A stretch of 64,000 nt of DNA from Verrucomicrobiaceae bacterium (lineage in GTDB: Bacteria; Verrucomicrobiota; Verrucomicrobiia; Opitutales; Intestinicryptomonadaceae). The translations under genes and the position numbers were made by a program. Where the stretch lies: the NCBI GenBank assembly GCA_015061955.1, contig SUVO01000003.1, forward strand, positions 1 through 64,000. Direction: 5' to 3'. The notes beneath the pieces are model-generated. The model saw only the letters and a program-made list of their open reading frames with translations. It did not search any database and was not told where the DNA came from. Below are positions 21,330-28,862 of the stretch, piece by piece (the first letter of the stretch is position 1; every line of letters starts with the position of its first letter).

Positions 21330-22039
21330 TATGTGAAAAGCCTTTCTGCTAAGGATTTATTAAATCTTTTGTCTGAAGAAATTCTTTTAGGTTGCTCCGA
21401 CATGAGCATAGAACCGAACGAAATTGCTTGAGCTTCGGCTGAAAATTCTGCCGAACTAACGGCATAGCGAGCAAGTTTCATTGCATCGAAAAAGTCTGCG
21501 TGATTACCTGTTGTATCGACATCAGCCGCAAACGTTCCTTTTGTTCGATACACTTGACGAATGTGAACTTTTGCAAATTCTTCGTTTGGTATTGCAATTC
21601 TTCCTTCTTCAAAGTCGGCACAAAGTTGATTTCCCAAGAAACATTTGAAATTCATTTTCTCGCCAAGATATTCTGTTGAACTTGAAGAATCGACTAATTC
21701 ACAAGGAACATCTAAATCTTGCAATGATTGTTTGAGAATTTTTGCAAACCAGCGTTCAGACGTTGCATCAACACAAACTTTGCCCAACTTTAATCCGTGA
21801 GGAAGATTTTCAACAATATGTTTAAAAATTTCATAAATCACTTGTGGCTTCCCCGTTTTAAAAACAAGAGCCAAACGCATGTAATAGATGTCGCCACAAG
21901 GTTGACATAATACAATACTATTTGGATTACTCAATTTATTTGTTGTTGTCGCAACGTCATAACCAACACCAATTCTCTTATATTTTGGATCAAAAAATTT
22001 TTGCCAGTTTTGAGGAAATATTTGTGATATATTAAGCAT
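21329..22039 (-). CDS. Large terminase, nuclease subunit or domain (Mu gp28 C-terminal part)
   Basis: A 236-residue protein corresponding to the RNase H-like nuclease half of a large terminase. Acidic residues lie in VGYDVATT (about 25), KVCVDATSE (about 112) and GNHADFFDAMKLA (about 190), in the order expected for the metal site. It is normally fused to the ATPase half. Here it is a separate frame that begins inside the ATPase gene (8-base overlap ATGCTTAA), which fits translational coupling or a frameshift-derived split. Confidence 0.75.
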   Translation of the reverse strand: MLNISQIFPQNWQKFFDPKYKRIGVGYDVATTTNKLSNPNSIVLCQPCGDIYYMRLALVFKTGKPQVIYEIFKHIVENLPHGLKLGKVCVDATSERWFAKILKQSLQDLDVPCELVDSSSSTEYLGEKMNFKCFLGNQLCADFEEGRIAIPNEEFAKVHIRQVYRTKGTFAADVDTTGNHADFFDAMKLARYAVSSAEFSAEAQAISFGSMLMSEQPKRISSDKRFNKSLAERLFT

Positions 22040-22979
22040 TGCTTACAACCTCCTCTGTTGTAGAAAAGCCACAACACGAATCTTTTCCCAACGACATCGC
22101 ACGTTGAATGTCAGCAAGTCTTATAGCAGCAGTTCCACCTGCGATAAATTTTACTCCATGGTTTCTATCCCAAGCAGTTTTATCAAATTGTAGTTCTCTA
22201 TGTTGATATGGTGTTATAACTTCTCTTGTTTTTGGATGAAAATAGTTTACTCCAGCTGCTTCGCCATCCCATGCATCAACTCTGTGCGAATCTATTCCAC
22301 ATGGGGCAATATACCAGTTCCCATAAGGGTTTGCTTGCCATTGACGATCTGGTGGTAAAAACATTTCGTAGGTGGGATGTTTCTCATCAGGTGGTGGCGT
22401 CGTAGCCATTCTCAAGTCAAATTCTGGATGCGAATCCATAATTGGTAATACAGCTTCGTAAACATCTTTGAAATTTTCAATTCTGCCAATTTCGTCCATG
22501 AAGATATCGCCAGTCCAACCGACTGCAGTATTTGGATTTGGAGCAATGACACGTGTTCGAGATATAATATGTTTGTCGTGATAAATTTTTGCTTCAAATT
22601 TGTTGTGTTCAAATATATCAGCGAACGCATCTATATCTAATAATTGACCTTCGTCATTATCTGCGGTTGTCACGAGTTTTTTATTGTTATCACTGCAAAT
22701 TTTTCGGTATTTTTCTAATACAATAGCCCAAATTTGAGCTTCTTTTAGAAGAAGTTCGCCACCAATATTTACAGATGCCGAAACCATTGTAACCAAATGG
22801 TTCGGACGTTTCATCATTCTAATTAACGCACAATGAGCAAGTGTGTAGCTCTTACCTGTTTGTCTTCGCCAGAGCAAAAAAAGTTGTCGATATTTACATC
22901 TGATAACTTCCTTTTGATATGGCCGAAATGTAAGTAGTGGTTCCATTTGAAAATTTAGAATGTTAAATGTACCAGACAC
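22032..22979 (-). CDS. Large terminase, ATPase subunit or domain (Mu gp28 N-terminal part)
   Basis: A 315-residue packaging ATPase with a deviant Walker A RRQTGKS (about 38-44), Walker B DIFMDEIG (about 160) and a coupling-type motif ATTPPPDEKH (about 200). It lacks the nuclease domain, which is encoded by the next gene in another frame. The start is GTG at 22979; an ATG at 22946 (MEPLLTFRPYQ) is an alternative. It drives DNA packaging together with the nuclease part and the DUF3486 protein upstream. Confidence 0.8.
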   Translation of the reverse strand: MSGTFNILNFQMEPLLTFRPYQKEVIRCKYRQLFLLWRRQTGKSYTLAHCALIRMMKRPNHLVTMVSASVNIGGELLLKEAQIWAIVLEKYRKICSDNNKKLVTTADNDEGQLLDIDAFADIFEHNKFEAKIYHDKHIISRTRVIAPNPNTAVGWTGDIFMDEIGRIENFKDVYEAVLPIMDSHPEFDLRMATTPPPDEKHPTYEMFLPPDRQWQANPYGNWYIAPCGIDSHRVDAWDGEAAGVNYFHPKTREVITPYQHRELQFDKTAWDRNHGVKFIAGGTAAIRLADIQRAMSLGKDSCCGFSTTEEVVSNA

Positions 22980-22990
22980 TAGCTTTCCCG

Positions 22991-23172
22991 TAAAAAACGT
23001 GCGAGATTTGAGCTAAAAGACACGTTTTGTGAGGTGTAGCTGGGCTGTAGCCCTGCAACCGAAACAAAACTGACTTTTAGCAAAAAGCAAACAATGCAAA
23101 TTCTAAATATTGATTTCATTGATTTTTTATTCCCTTTCCTATTTGCATTGTTTGCGGTCTCGTACGTTTTTA
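22991..23172 (-). repeat. Structured repeat element, copy 2 (prophage), with nested inverted repeats
   Basis: Nested palindromes fill most of the gap between two leftward packaging genes. The outer arms are TAAAAAACGTGCGAGA (22991-23006) and TCTCGTACGTTTTTA (23158-23172). The next is a perfect 15-bp repeat GCAAACAATGCAAAT (23087-23101) / ATTTGCATTGTTTGC (23141-23155). A 70-nt core is closed by GCTAAAAG (23012-23019) / CTTTTAGC (23074-23081), with inner GGGC/GCCC. On the minus strand it aligns with the host copy at 10-122, including the 11-nt spacing to ACGTTTTTTA. It may be a MITE-like repeat, a small RNA or a protein-binding region. Confidence 0.65.
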
Positions 23173-23808
23173 ATCTTTGACAAGGTCGCCATACATAAGC
23201 TCCAAGAGCTTTTCCATTTTAATAGATTTGTTTTCATTGCTGAGAGCAATTTCTTTTGCGTGTTCATCGGCAACCCATTTTATAAATAGTTCGACGGTGT
23301 CTCTTTGGAATTTTTCTCGCTCAATACGAAGACGCTCTTTGTCGTGTTTGAGTTTGGTGTTTTCGTTTCGTAGTTTTGCAGCAGCTAATTCGCCTTGCTG
23401 AAGTTTTGTAATCGAGCGTGTTAGTTGTTCAATCTTTTCGGGTTCATCGATCGAAATTTCTAAATCATCTATAATTTCAAGAACCTTACCTGCAATAATG
23501 GCAGCACTTCCGCTTGCCAAATTTACACCTTGTTCAGCAGCTTTTGATGCCCAGGTAGAAAGTTCTTTTAGATTTTGTATCTTTTCTCTTCGAGCTAACC
23601 AGCGATTGTATTCACCACTTTTCCATTCGGATAAGTTTTGAGGAGTTATCGCAATTCCCTCAAATTGTTCTGAAATAACCTTTACAGCTTCAGGTTGGGA
23701 ATTTAGCCATGGCAAAATGCTTGCCGATGTTTCGCCATTGTAAAGCTTAATACAAACTTTATTGCGAAGTTCTGCAGGAAGTCGTGATATTTTGCCAATG
23801 TTAGCCAT
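23170..23808 (-). CDS. Mu gp27-like protein (DUF3486), probable small terminase
   Basis: A 212-residue protein with the DUF3486 start ISRLPAELRNKV and a helix-turn-helix-like region (ITPQNLSEWKSGEYNRWLARR, about 53-73), then a helical coiled-coil second half. Family members sit directly before the large terminase in Mu-like phages and are thought to recognise DNA for packaging. The gene is in the same place here, separated from the ATPase gene by the structured repeat. Confidence 0.8.
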   Translation of the reverse strand: MANIGKISRLPAELRNKVCIKLYNGETSASILPWLNSQPEAVKVISEQFEGIAITPQNLSEWKSGEYNRWLARREKIQNLKELSTWASKAAEQGVNLASGSAAIIAGKVLEIIDDLEISIDEPEKIEQLTRSITKLQQGELAAAKLRNENTKLKHDKERLRIEREKFQRDTVELFIKWVADEHAKEIALSNENKSIKMEKLLELMYGDLVKD

Positions 23809-23903
23809 TTTAAAACTTGAATGTTATTTTTATTCCGAAAATTTTTCTGTTGCGAAAACTGAACCATGGTCTAATAGCCGTCAGTAAACGCTTTAAAACA
23901 GAT

Positions 23904-24071
23904 TTAGAAGAACGCATAAATTTGTTTAAATATACCAATTAACCAAGGGAACAAACCAGTGTCGCCCAAAAGGTAATCGCCGGTAGCAACGAGTGATGCA
24001 CCTATTGCTACCCCGATTGCTGTTCCTTTGTTTTTTAAAAATATTGCTATTGCTTTTCTTTGTTCGCTCAT
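23904..24071 (-). CDS. Small membrane protein, holin-like candidate
   Basis: A 55-residue protein starting at MSEQRKAIAIFL, chosen because GGAGG lies just before this ATG; the longer frame (to 24137) would run into the lipoprotein gene. It has one or two hydrophobic segments (TAIGVAIGASLVATGDYLL and LFPWLIGIF). A small membrane protein next to a lipoprotein gene in a phage late operon could be a holin, but there is no diagnostic motif. Confidence 0.5.
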   Translation of the reverse strand: MSEQRKAIAIFLKNKGTAIGVAIGASLVATGDYLLGDTGLFPWLIGIFKQIYAFF

Positions 24072-24072
24072 A

Positions 24073-24510
24073 TTACTTAGCCTCCGATTCCGTTGCTTTC
24101 GCCTCTGTGCTACCGTTTGAATTTTGTTGTACTTCATTGGTTTCTACCTTTGCTTTTATACCGTCTTTGTCGGCTGTTAAATCAAGTTTAACTTTGGCTT
24201 CGTTAATCATAGTTGCATAAGCTCCTGCGTTGATAGCCCCGTTCTCTTTGTTGATCGAACCCATTACACCACTGAACGAGCCTACACCGTAAACGTTTGC
24301 TGTTGGATTAACACCAGCAACCCACCCTTGAAAGCTTATAAAGTTGTCTTTGTCTTTTGCTCCTTGTGCGAGTATCGACATCATATCAGCGTCAGTTTCC
24401 GTAACGCTGACGACTTTGCCTTCCTTGTCGTATTCAGTGATGGTCGTTGACGAGCAACCAGAAAGTAAAATGAACGTTGCTCCGATGATAGTTGTAATAA
24501 TTTTTTTCAT
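24073..24510 (-). CDS. Phage-encoded lipoprotein of unknown function
   Basis: A 145-residue protein with a clear lipoprotein signal and lipobox LLSGC (Cys19). The mature part is hydrophilic, with a glycine-rich middle (YGVGSFSGVMGSI) and a charged Glu/Lys/Thr tail. It may be a lysis (spanin-type) or exclusion lipoprotein; neither can be shown. It sits between the gp26-like gene and the small membrane gene in the leftward late arm. Confidence 0.6.
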   Translation of the reverse strand: MKKIITTIIGATFILLSGCSSTTITEYDKEGKVVSVTETDADMMSILAQGAKDKDNFISFQGWVAGVNPTANVYGVGSFSGVMGSINKENGAINAGAYATMINEAKVKLDLTADKDGIKAKVETNEVQQNSNGSTEAKATESEAK

Positions 24511-24536
24511 ATTGTTCCTTTCTGTTGATTGAAATT

Positions 24537-24803
24537 TTATAAGCCGAAATTTCTTTCTATATATAGAATGCCGTCTGTTGTTGCTTGATAGTATTTTGTG
24601 CTACCAAGTGGATCGTGTTGAAATTTTACAAGTGGTGGATTTGTTTGCGTTAAAAAATTCAATGCGTTATCTACATCAGCTACGCTAAAGGTTGGGTTTT
24701 CTTTATGCAGTTTTCTCCAAATGGTAGACGAAGTTTGTGCAACGTTTTGACGTGAACCTAAATATTCTAAAACAGCATTTCTAACATCTTCATTTTTGTT
24801 CAT
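24537..24803 (-). CDS. Small winged-helix-like protein, Mu gp26 position
   Basis: An 88-residue protein whose pattern (helix, TSSTIWRKL, VADVDNALNFLTQ, then a hairpin LVKFQHD/TKYYQAT) resembles a winged helix. In Mu, gp26 occupies this slot between the DUF2730 protein and gp27. The family assignment rests on position and fold impression. Its start overlaps the upstream gene by 14 bases. Confidence 0.5.
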   Translation of the reverse strand: MNKNEDVRNAVLEYLGSRQNVAQTSSTIWRKLHKENPTFSVADVDNALNFLTQTNPPLVKFQHDPLGSTKYYQATTDGILYIERNFGL

Positions 24804-25176
24804 TGTAAAATTCCTTCTTGGCTATATTTTCAATAGTTCCTTCGATTCGACCGATGGCTTTGTTGATGTCTTGAAATTCCTTGTTAAAACCTGCATTCAT
24901 TTTTCGAAGTTCGTCAAAAATCTCTCGAGTAGTTTTTGCGTTGTAGGAACGGATTGTTTTTATATCGCCTTCTATGCGTTTAAAATCTTCGTTTTCTTCA
25001 AGAATATGATGTTCAAATTCAGCGTGTGTTACATAGCTTCGCAGAGTTTGGTCGATTGATGGTTTTCGGCGAAATGTATTTATTATGTGAACAATGCCAA
25101 CTGCAATATTAACAAAAAATGCTACACACATAACAAATATGCCAATTTGAACTGCATCGGGAGATGAATCTGTCAT
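24790..25176 (-). CDS. Membrane-anchored coiled-coil protein, Mu gp25-like (DUF2730-type)
   Basis: A 128-residue protein with one N-terminal membrane helix (about 10-34, GIFVMCVAFFVNIAVGIVHI) and then a charged coiled coil (about 55-125). The topology and position before gp26/gp27-type genes match Mu gp25 (DUF2730). It is the first gene of the leftward packaging operon, right after the terminator at 25232-25269. Its function is unknown in the family; lysis or assembly roles have been suggested. Confidence 0.5.
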   Translation of the reverse strand: MTDSSPDAVQIGIFVMCVAFFVNIAVGIVHIINTFRRKPSIDQTLRSYVTHAEFEHHILEENEDFKRIEGDIKTIRSYNAKTTREIFDELRKMNAGFNKEFQDINKAIGRIEGTIENIAKKEFYNEQK

Positions 25177-25231
25177 TATATACTTTCGTTAGGGATAAAA
25201 TTTCTTCTTAAAACGCAAGTATATATAAAAC

Positions 25232-25269
25232 AAAAAAGCCACGCAAATTAGCGTGGCCACTGTGGCTAT
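25232..25269 (-). terminator. Terminator closing the repressor operon, one of an identical inverted pair
   Basis: On the minus strand CCACGC/GCGTGG (25239-25256, loop of six) runs into TTTTTT (A run 25232-25237). It is preceded by a second palindrome GCCAC-A-GTGGC. The 31 bases at 25239-25269 are the exact reverse complement of 36766-36796, another terminator on the other strand. It ends the transcript of the 26893-25278 genes. Confidence 0.8.
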
Positions 25270-25277
25270 GATTGTGT

Positions 25278-25523
25278 TTAAATTATTTCAAGGTTGTCAT
25301 ATATACATCTTGGTTTGGTCCTTTTAAGAAAGAAGTCGAGAGCTATTTCTACATCAGACGGAATTTTTACATTCGCTTTTCTCAAAGATAGTCCACATTC
25401 CGAGCATCTTATTCCTTGCTTTCCATTTGCATATAAGATTATTTCAGTTATATTTCCAGAACAATATTCATGAATGCACTTTGGATTATTTGATTTTATT
25501 TTAAAGATTTTTTTAATACTCAT
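25278..25523 (-). CDS. Small cysteine-rich, possibly zinc-binding protein
   Basis: An 81-residue protein with cysteines at CIHEYC (about 17-22) and IRCSECG (about 38-44), enough for a zinc knuckle. The layout is loosely like Lar-type restriction-alleviation proteins, but this is not a firm match. It overlaps the next upstream gene by 11 bases and is the last gene of the repressor operon, so it is probably expressed in the lysogen. Confidence 0.5.
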   Translation of the reverse strand: MSIKKIFKIKSNNPKCIHEYCSGNITEIILYANGKQGIRCSECGLSLRKANVKIPSDVEIALDFFLKRTKPRCIYDNLEII

Positions 25524-25743
25524 TTTGCAGCGTTTCTATCAAATTTTGAATGCGTAATATTTCTTTTTCATGTTCTTCTTTTAATAGAGGAATAGCATGT
25601 TCTAAGCGTTCAATAAATTCTTGTTTTTTGATTGATATTTTTTCGCAATTTTCACAAAAAATTTCCACCAATGAATTTGATATAGAAATCTTTTCAATTA
25701 CTCGTCCACATCTCGGACAAAAAAACGGAAATTCAAGCTTCAT
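25513..25743 (-). CDS. Small zinc-ribbon plus coiled-coil protein
   Basis: A 76-residue protein. Cys pairs in FFCPRCG (about 8-14) and FCENCEK (about 29-35) form a typical zinc ribbon, followed by a helical coiled coil (about 40-75). The function is unknown. It lies in the short repressor operon, five bases after the membrane-protein gene. Confidence 0.5.
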   Translation of the reverse strand: MKLEFPFFCPRCGRVIEKISISNSLVEIFCENCEKISIKKQEFIERLEHAIPLLKEEHEKEILRIQNLIETLQNEY

Positions 25744-25747
25744 TTTA

Positions 25748-26419
25748 TTAATCAGAAATCGCTCCTATCCCTGTTTTGTATTTTTTTATTGCCCAACCGT
25801 CTGAAATAGCTTGTTTTTGTAATTCTTCAACTTTTGATGCGTTTTTCTGTTTTCTGTAATACACTATTAGTTCATCAAAACCATTCATGTGTATTTCTTC
25901 TTCCAAAATATCGGGGATTTCCACTGCTAATTTTGCAAAAGCTTTACGACTGATTTTTATTTGAGCTTCACAAGATTCTAAAAATAGTTTTTGAGAATCT
26001 TCATAATCTTTTAAGGCTTTAAATAAACTAATTAAATCGTGTAAAGCCCAATACTTGTTTATAAGCTTTTCCTCGCTTACGTTTTCATAGGCAAACTTAC
26101 AAATTTTATAACGAAGAGCGTTGTCTTTCGTATATTCAGCTAAGGTTGTTAAGAAATTAGAACGACAACTATATTCATTTTCGACTTTGCCGAAAGTCAA
26201 ATATTTTCCAAAAGATTTTTTTAACTTTTTTTGTTCGTTTTTAGAAAAGGCTAATTCCCACCACGATTGTAGCCCATAAAGTTCAATAAATCCGTGCGTT
26301 TGTTTCGAGTAGATATATGATTTAATCAAAAAATACAAAACATAAACAATAGCAGGAATAATCCAACAAACAAATAATACTAAGAATAAAGGTATATTTA
26401 GTTTTGGTGGATTTTTCAT
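25748..26419 (-). CDS. Membrane-anchored helical protein of the repressor operon
   Basis: A 223-residue protein with a long hydrophobic N-terminus (about 10-35, PLFLVLFVCWIIPAIVYVLY) and a soluble, helix-rich, TPR-like remainder (about 80-220). No known motif is visible. It is six bases downstream of the repressor on the same strand, so it is probably made during lysogeny. Superinfection exclusion or a defence role fits that setting but is inference only. Confidence 0.55.
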   Translation of the reverse strand: MKNPPKLNIPLFLVLFVCWIIPAIVYVLYFLIKSYIYSKQTHGFIELYGLQSWWELAFSKNEQKKLKKSFGKYLTFGKVENEYSCRSNFLTTLAEYTKDNALRYKICKFAYENVSEEKLINKYWALHDLISLFKALKDYEDSQKLFLESCEAQIKISRKAFAKLAVEIPDILEEEIHMNGFDELIVYYRKQKNASKVEELQKQAISDGWAIKKYKTGIGAISD

Positions 26420-26425
26420 TTTGTA

Positions 26426-26893
26426 TTATTTAGTGATTGATTTTCCAGCAACAAAGAGAACATCTTGAGCCATATCAATCATTCCATTCTTAGTAAGTTG
26501 GGTTGCTAATGGTAATGAATATTCATCGGGAAGCATTGAAAGCATTATCAATATATTTTTGTACTCCTCTGAAAATTTCTTTTTGTGCTGAACTTCTAAA
26601 GCTGAAATTTTTTCACAAATCGGTAAGGATTCTATTGTTGTTATTTTTTCGCTTGCTGTTGAAAAAATATATAATTTTGATATGAATTCATCTTCGCTTA
26701 AATTATCTGATTGTAATAATTCAACAGGTACATTAAATTCTTCAGATAATCGGCTTAATGCCTTTGAATACGGCTCTTGTCCATTAAACCAACGTGATAT
26801 GGTAGGTTGGTTAACTCCTATTTTTTCAGATAAAGCACGCTGAGTTGTGCCTTTCTGTTTCATTAAATATCTGATTTTTTCTGAAAAAAGCAT
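26426..26893 (-). CDS. Phage repressor, XRE-type helix-turn-helix
   Basis: A 155-residue protein with an N-terminal XRE/Cro-type HTH (about 5-58, TTQRALSEKIGVNQPTISRWFNG) and a C-terminal helical domain without a LexA-type Ser/Lys peptidase signature. It is divergent from the early operon across a 91-base operator region, the place of the c repressor in transposable phages. It probably keeps the transposase genes silent. Confidence 0.85.
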   Translation of the reverse strand: MLFSEKIRYLMKQKGTTQRALSEKIGVNQPTISRWFNGQEPYSKALSRLSEEFNVPVELLQSDNLSEDEFISKLYIFSTASEKITTIESLPICEKISALEVQHKKKFSEEYKNILIMLSMLPDEYSLPLATQLTKNGMIDMAQDVLFVAGKSITK

Positions 26894-26911
26894 AAAAATA
26901 TACGATTTAGC

Positions 26912-26966
26912 TTGACTAATATATTATTTAGGTTTTTAAAATCATATCATAAAAATTAAATGATAT
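26912..26966 (+). promoter_or_regulatory. Early promoter and operator of the prophage
   Basis: TTGACT (26912-26917) and TTTAAA (26935-26940), 17 bases apart, form a plausible early promoter for the rightward genes. Just downstream, ATATCAT (26944-26950) and ATGATAT (26960-26966) form an inverted repeat with a nine-base gap, a likely operator for the repressor or the Ner-like protein. Confidence 0.5.
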
Positions 26967-26984
26967 ATTTTAAAGTTAAATCTA

Positions 26985-27185
26985 ATGAAAAGGAATAAAA
27001 GAGCAAGCAAAAAGAGAATCCTAGATGATATAAGACCTTTATTATATTCAAGAGGTTACTCTCTCTCTGGTTGGTCGAGGGCAAATGGCTATAACGTTAC
27101 TTCAGTTTTTTTCTCGCTGACTGGAAAAATGCAAGGCAAACGTGCCAGAGAAATTCGTGCTAAGGTTGAAAATTTGAAAGGTTAA
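26985..27185 (+). CDS. Ner-like early DNA-binding regulator
   Basis: A 66-residue basic protein. The stretch YSLSGWSRANGYNVTSVFFSLTG (abridged, about 25-47) resembles the Ner/Nlp DNA-binding family, in which Ner turns down early and repressor transcription. It is the first rightward gene after the operator region, the exact place of ner in Mu. No strong ribosome-binding site is visible. Confidence 0.65.
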   Translation: MKRNKRASKKRILDDIRPLLYSRGYSLSGWSRANGYNVTSVFFSLTGKMQGKRAREIRAKVENLKG

Positions 27186-27187
27186 TT

Positions 27188-27772
27188 ATGAAAGAAAAAT
27201 CAAATTCATTATATATGCTTTTGAAATCAAAAGCTATTACCCAAACAGAACTTGCATCAGCAATAGGTGTTTCAACACGAGCCATCCAAGATTGGTTAAC
27301 TGGTTCATGTAGACCATCTGCAAAACATATAAGAAAAATGTCGGAGATTTTAGAGGTTCCGATTGAATCACTTACCGATTTATCAACAGACTTTTCTGAA
27401 AGATTAAGAGATTTGATCAATGGATCTGGAATGACTCGAGAAGAGTTTGCTGCAAAAATTCAAACATCAAATGCCTCTGTATATAATTGGTTAAATGGAG
27501 CAATACCAACACCTCGCAAACTCAAGCAAATCGCAGATTTTTTTAATGTCAGTATTTCTTCTTTAACCAACGCAAAACGTATCAATGCAAATCGGTTATT
27601 AGATCTTATTTTTCCAACTGCATTTCAGGAACTTGTCAAGCCGGAACTCATCATAGGATTAAATCGATATGGCATATTGCACGACAATAAAAACGCAATC
27701 GAAGCTTCAAAATATCTCGCTTTGTTATCAGCTGAATTTTCAACCCAAAAAGAAAAGTATGAAAAAGATTAA
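27188..27772 (+). CDS. Tandem helix-turn-helix regulator
   Basis: A 194-residue protein with two XRE-type HTH domains in a row: about 8-60 (ITQTELASAIGVSTRAIQDW) and about 68-122 (MTREEFAAKIQTSNASVYNW). A C-terminal helical part of about 70 residues follows. Two DNA-binding units in one chain suggest binding to paired operator half-sites. It starts two bases after the Ner-like gene, preceded by GAAAGG. Its target is unknown; the early region or late-gene activation are options because no Mor/C-type activator is seen. Confidence 0.65.
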   Translation: MKEKSNSLYMLLKSKAITQTELASAIGVSTRAIQDWLTGSCRPSAKHIRKMSEILEVPIESLTDLSTDFSERLRDLINGSGMTREEFAAKIQTSNASVYNWLNGAIPTPRKLKQIADFFNVSISSLTNAKRINANRLLDLIFPTAFQELVKPELIIGLNRYGILHDNKNAIEASKYLALLSAEFSTQKEKYEKD

Positions 27773-28805
27773 AATATCAGAATTAGGCAGTTTAGAACTG
27801 CATGTAATCAAGAATCAGATGGTTTCTTTGCCGTCTCCAAGTGTTGTCGATAATATCGCCGACCTTGATGATGCAGAAGCATCTCAAAATCGTGCATTGC
27901 AATTTAGCATTGAACAAAATGGTGTGCAATCGCCAATAGTTTTGTGCGAGGGTAAAATAGTTGATGGCTATCGTCGTGTTCGTGCAGCGTTGAATGCCTT
28001 TGGCGAAGAATACGAAGTCCCATACATCGAAATTGATGAATCAGATGTATTGCAAAACGTTATCGCACAAATCATAACCTGTCGCAAACTCACAATTCAA
28101 CAACGTCTTTTCAATGTTTATCAATTTGTGAGAAAAGACCACGTTAAATGCCTCAAATACGCAGAACAAATACAAAAATTAGGTCTTAAGGGTCCGTTAG
28201 GGAATGATTCCCCAACAGGTGTCGCAGTTCCAACTTTTAAAGATTTGGAAGTGTTCATTCCAACGTATAATTATCCAATCACGCAAACATCTATTGCTAA
28301 AAATCACCAAACAAACTACTTCGATAAATATGTAGAATTGCGTGAGTTAAATAATAATATCGCTTCTCCATGCAACTGGCTCGCAGAACAACTTGGTTGT
28401 GCTCGCAAGTACCTAACTCACTTAGATGCGATTTGGAAATATTTTGAATCGTTAGAAGACCAAGATGAACGCCACGCAAAATTTATGGCAGCTGTTTCAT
28501 TAGTCAATGTTCAAGGTTTGTCGCTCAATAATATTTTGCCTGCTCTTCGTGGTATGGATTCAAAACGTGATGATCTAAATCCCGATAACGAAGAAATTAT
28601 GCGTAAAAAGTGGCTTGAGCGTTGTAAATCGTCTTTTGCAGGACTTGCCGAAAAAGTTAACGCCGACTATTTGGCAAAAACTCCAGATGCCAAAAAGATG
28701 CTTTTTGAATATGTGCAAACAGCAGGTTTCAAGCGTGATTCGGCTCAAATTCTTCGAGATATCTTTGCCGACCTTTGCAAGCAATTAGACAAACAAACAT
28801 CATAG
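27759..28805 (+). CDS. ParB/Srx-like nuclease-domain protein of the transposition operon
   Basis: The start is set at ATG 27759 (MKKIKISELGSLELH), with AAAGAAAAG upstream; it overlaps the previous gene by 14 bases. The protein is 348 residues. The ParB N-terminal domain is evident from FSIEQNGVQSPIVLCEG and KIVDGYRRVRAAL (about 45-80), followed by helical DNA-binding regions. ParB-like proteins occur beside transposase genes in some transposable phages; their role there is unclear. A 19-base sequence shared with the structured repeat lies right after this gene. Confidence 0.7.
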   Translation: MKKIKISELGSLELHVIKNQMVSLPSPSVVDNIADLDDAEASQNRALQFSIEQNGVQSPIVLCEGKIVDGYRRVRAALNAFGEEYEVPYIEIDESDVLQNVIAQIITCRKLTIQQRLFNVYQFVRKDHVKCLKYAEQIQKLGLKGPLGNDSPTGVAVPTFKDLEVFIPTYNYPITQTSIAKNHQTNYFDKYVELRELNNNIASPCNWLAEQLGCARKYLTHLDAIWKYFESLEDQDERHAKFMAAVSLVNVQGLSLNNILPALRGMDSKRDDLNPDNEEIMRKKWLERCKSSFAGLAEKVNADYLAKTPDAKKMLFEYVQTAGFKRDSAQILRDIFADLCKQLDKQTS

Positions 28806-28807
28806 GA

Positions 28808-28826
28808 AAATCTCGCACGTTTTTTA
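28808..28826 (+). repeat. Solo copy of the 19-bp arm of the structured repeat
   Basis: AAATCTCGCACGTTTTTTA here is identical to the complement of 22991-23009, the outer arm of the prophage structured repeat. It stands alone, three bases after the ParB-like gene and 36 bases before the transposase start. It could be a regulatory site used twice, or a remnant of an inserted element. Confidence 0.6.
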
Positions 28827-28862
28827 GCGTAGCAACCAACTTTTAACCAAATCAAAATACCC

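Noticed and set aside
23012-23101. Retron or reverse-transcriptase template RNA
   Set aside because: The nested repeats suggested it, but no reverse transcriptase is encoded anywhere in the window.
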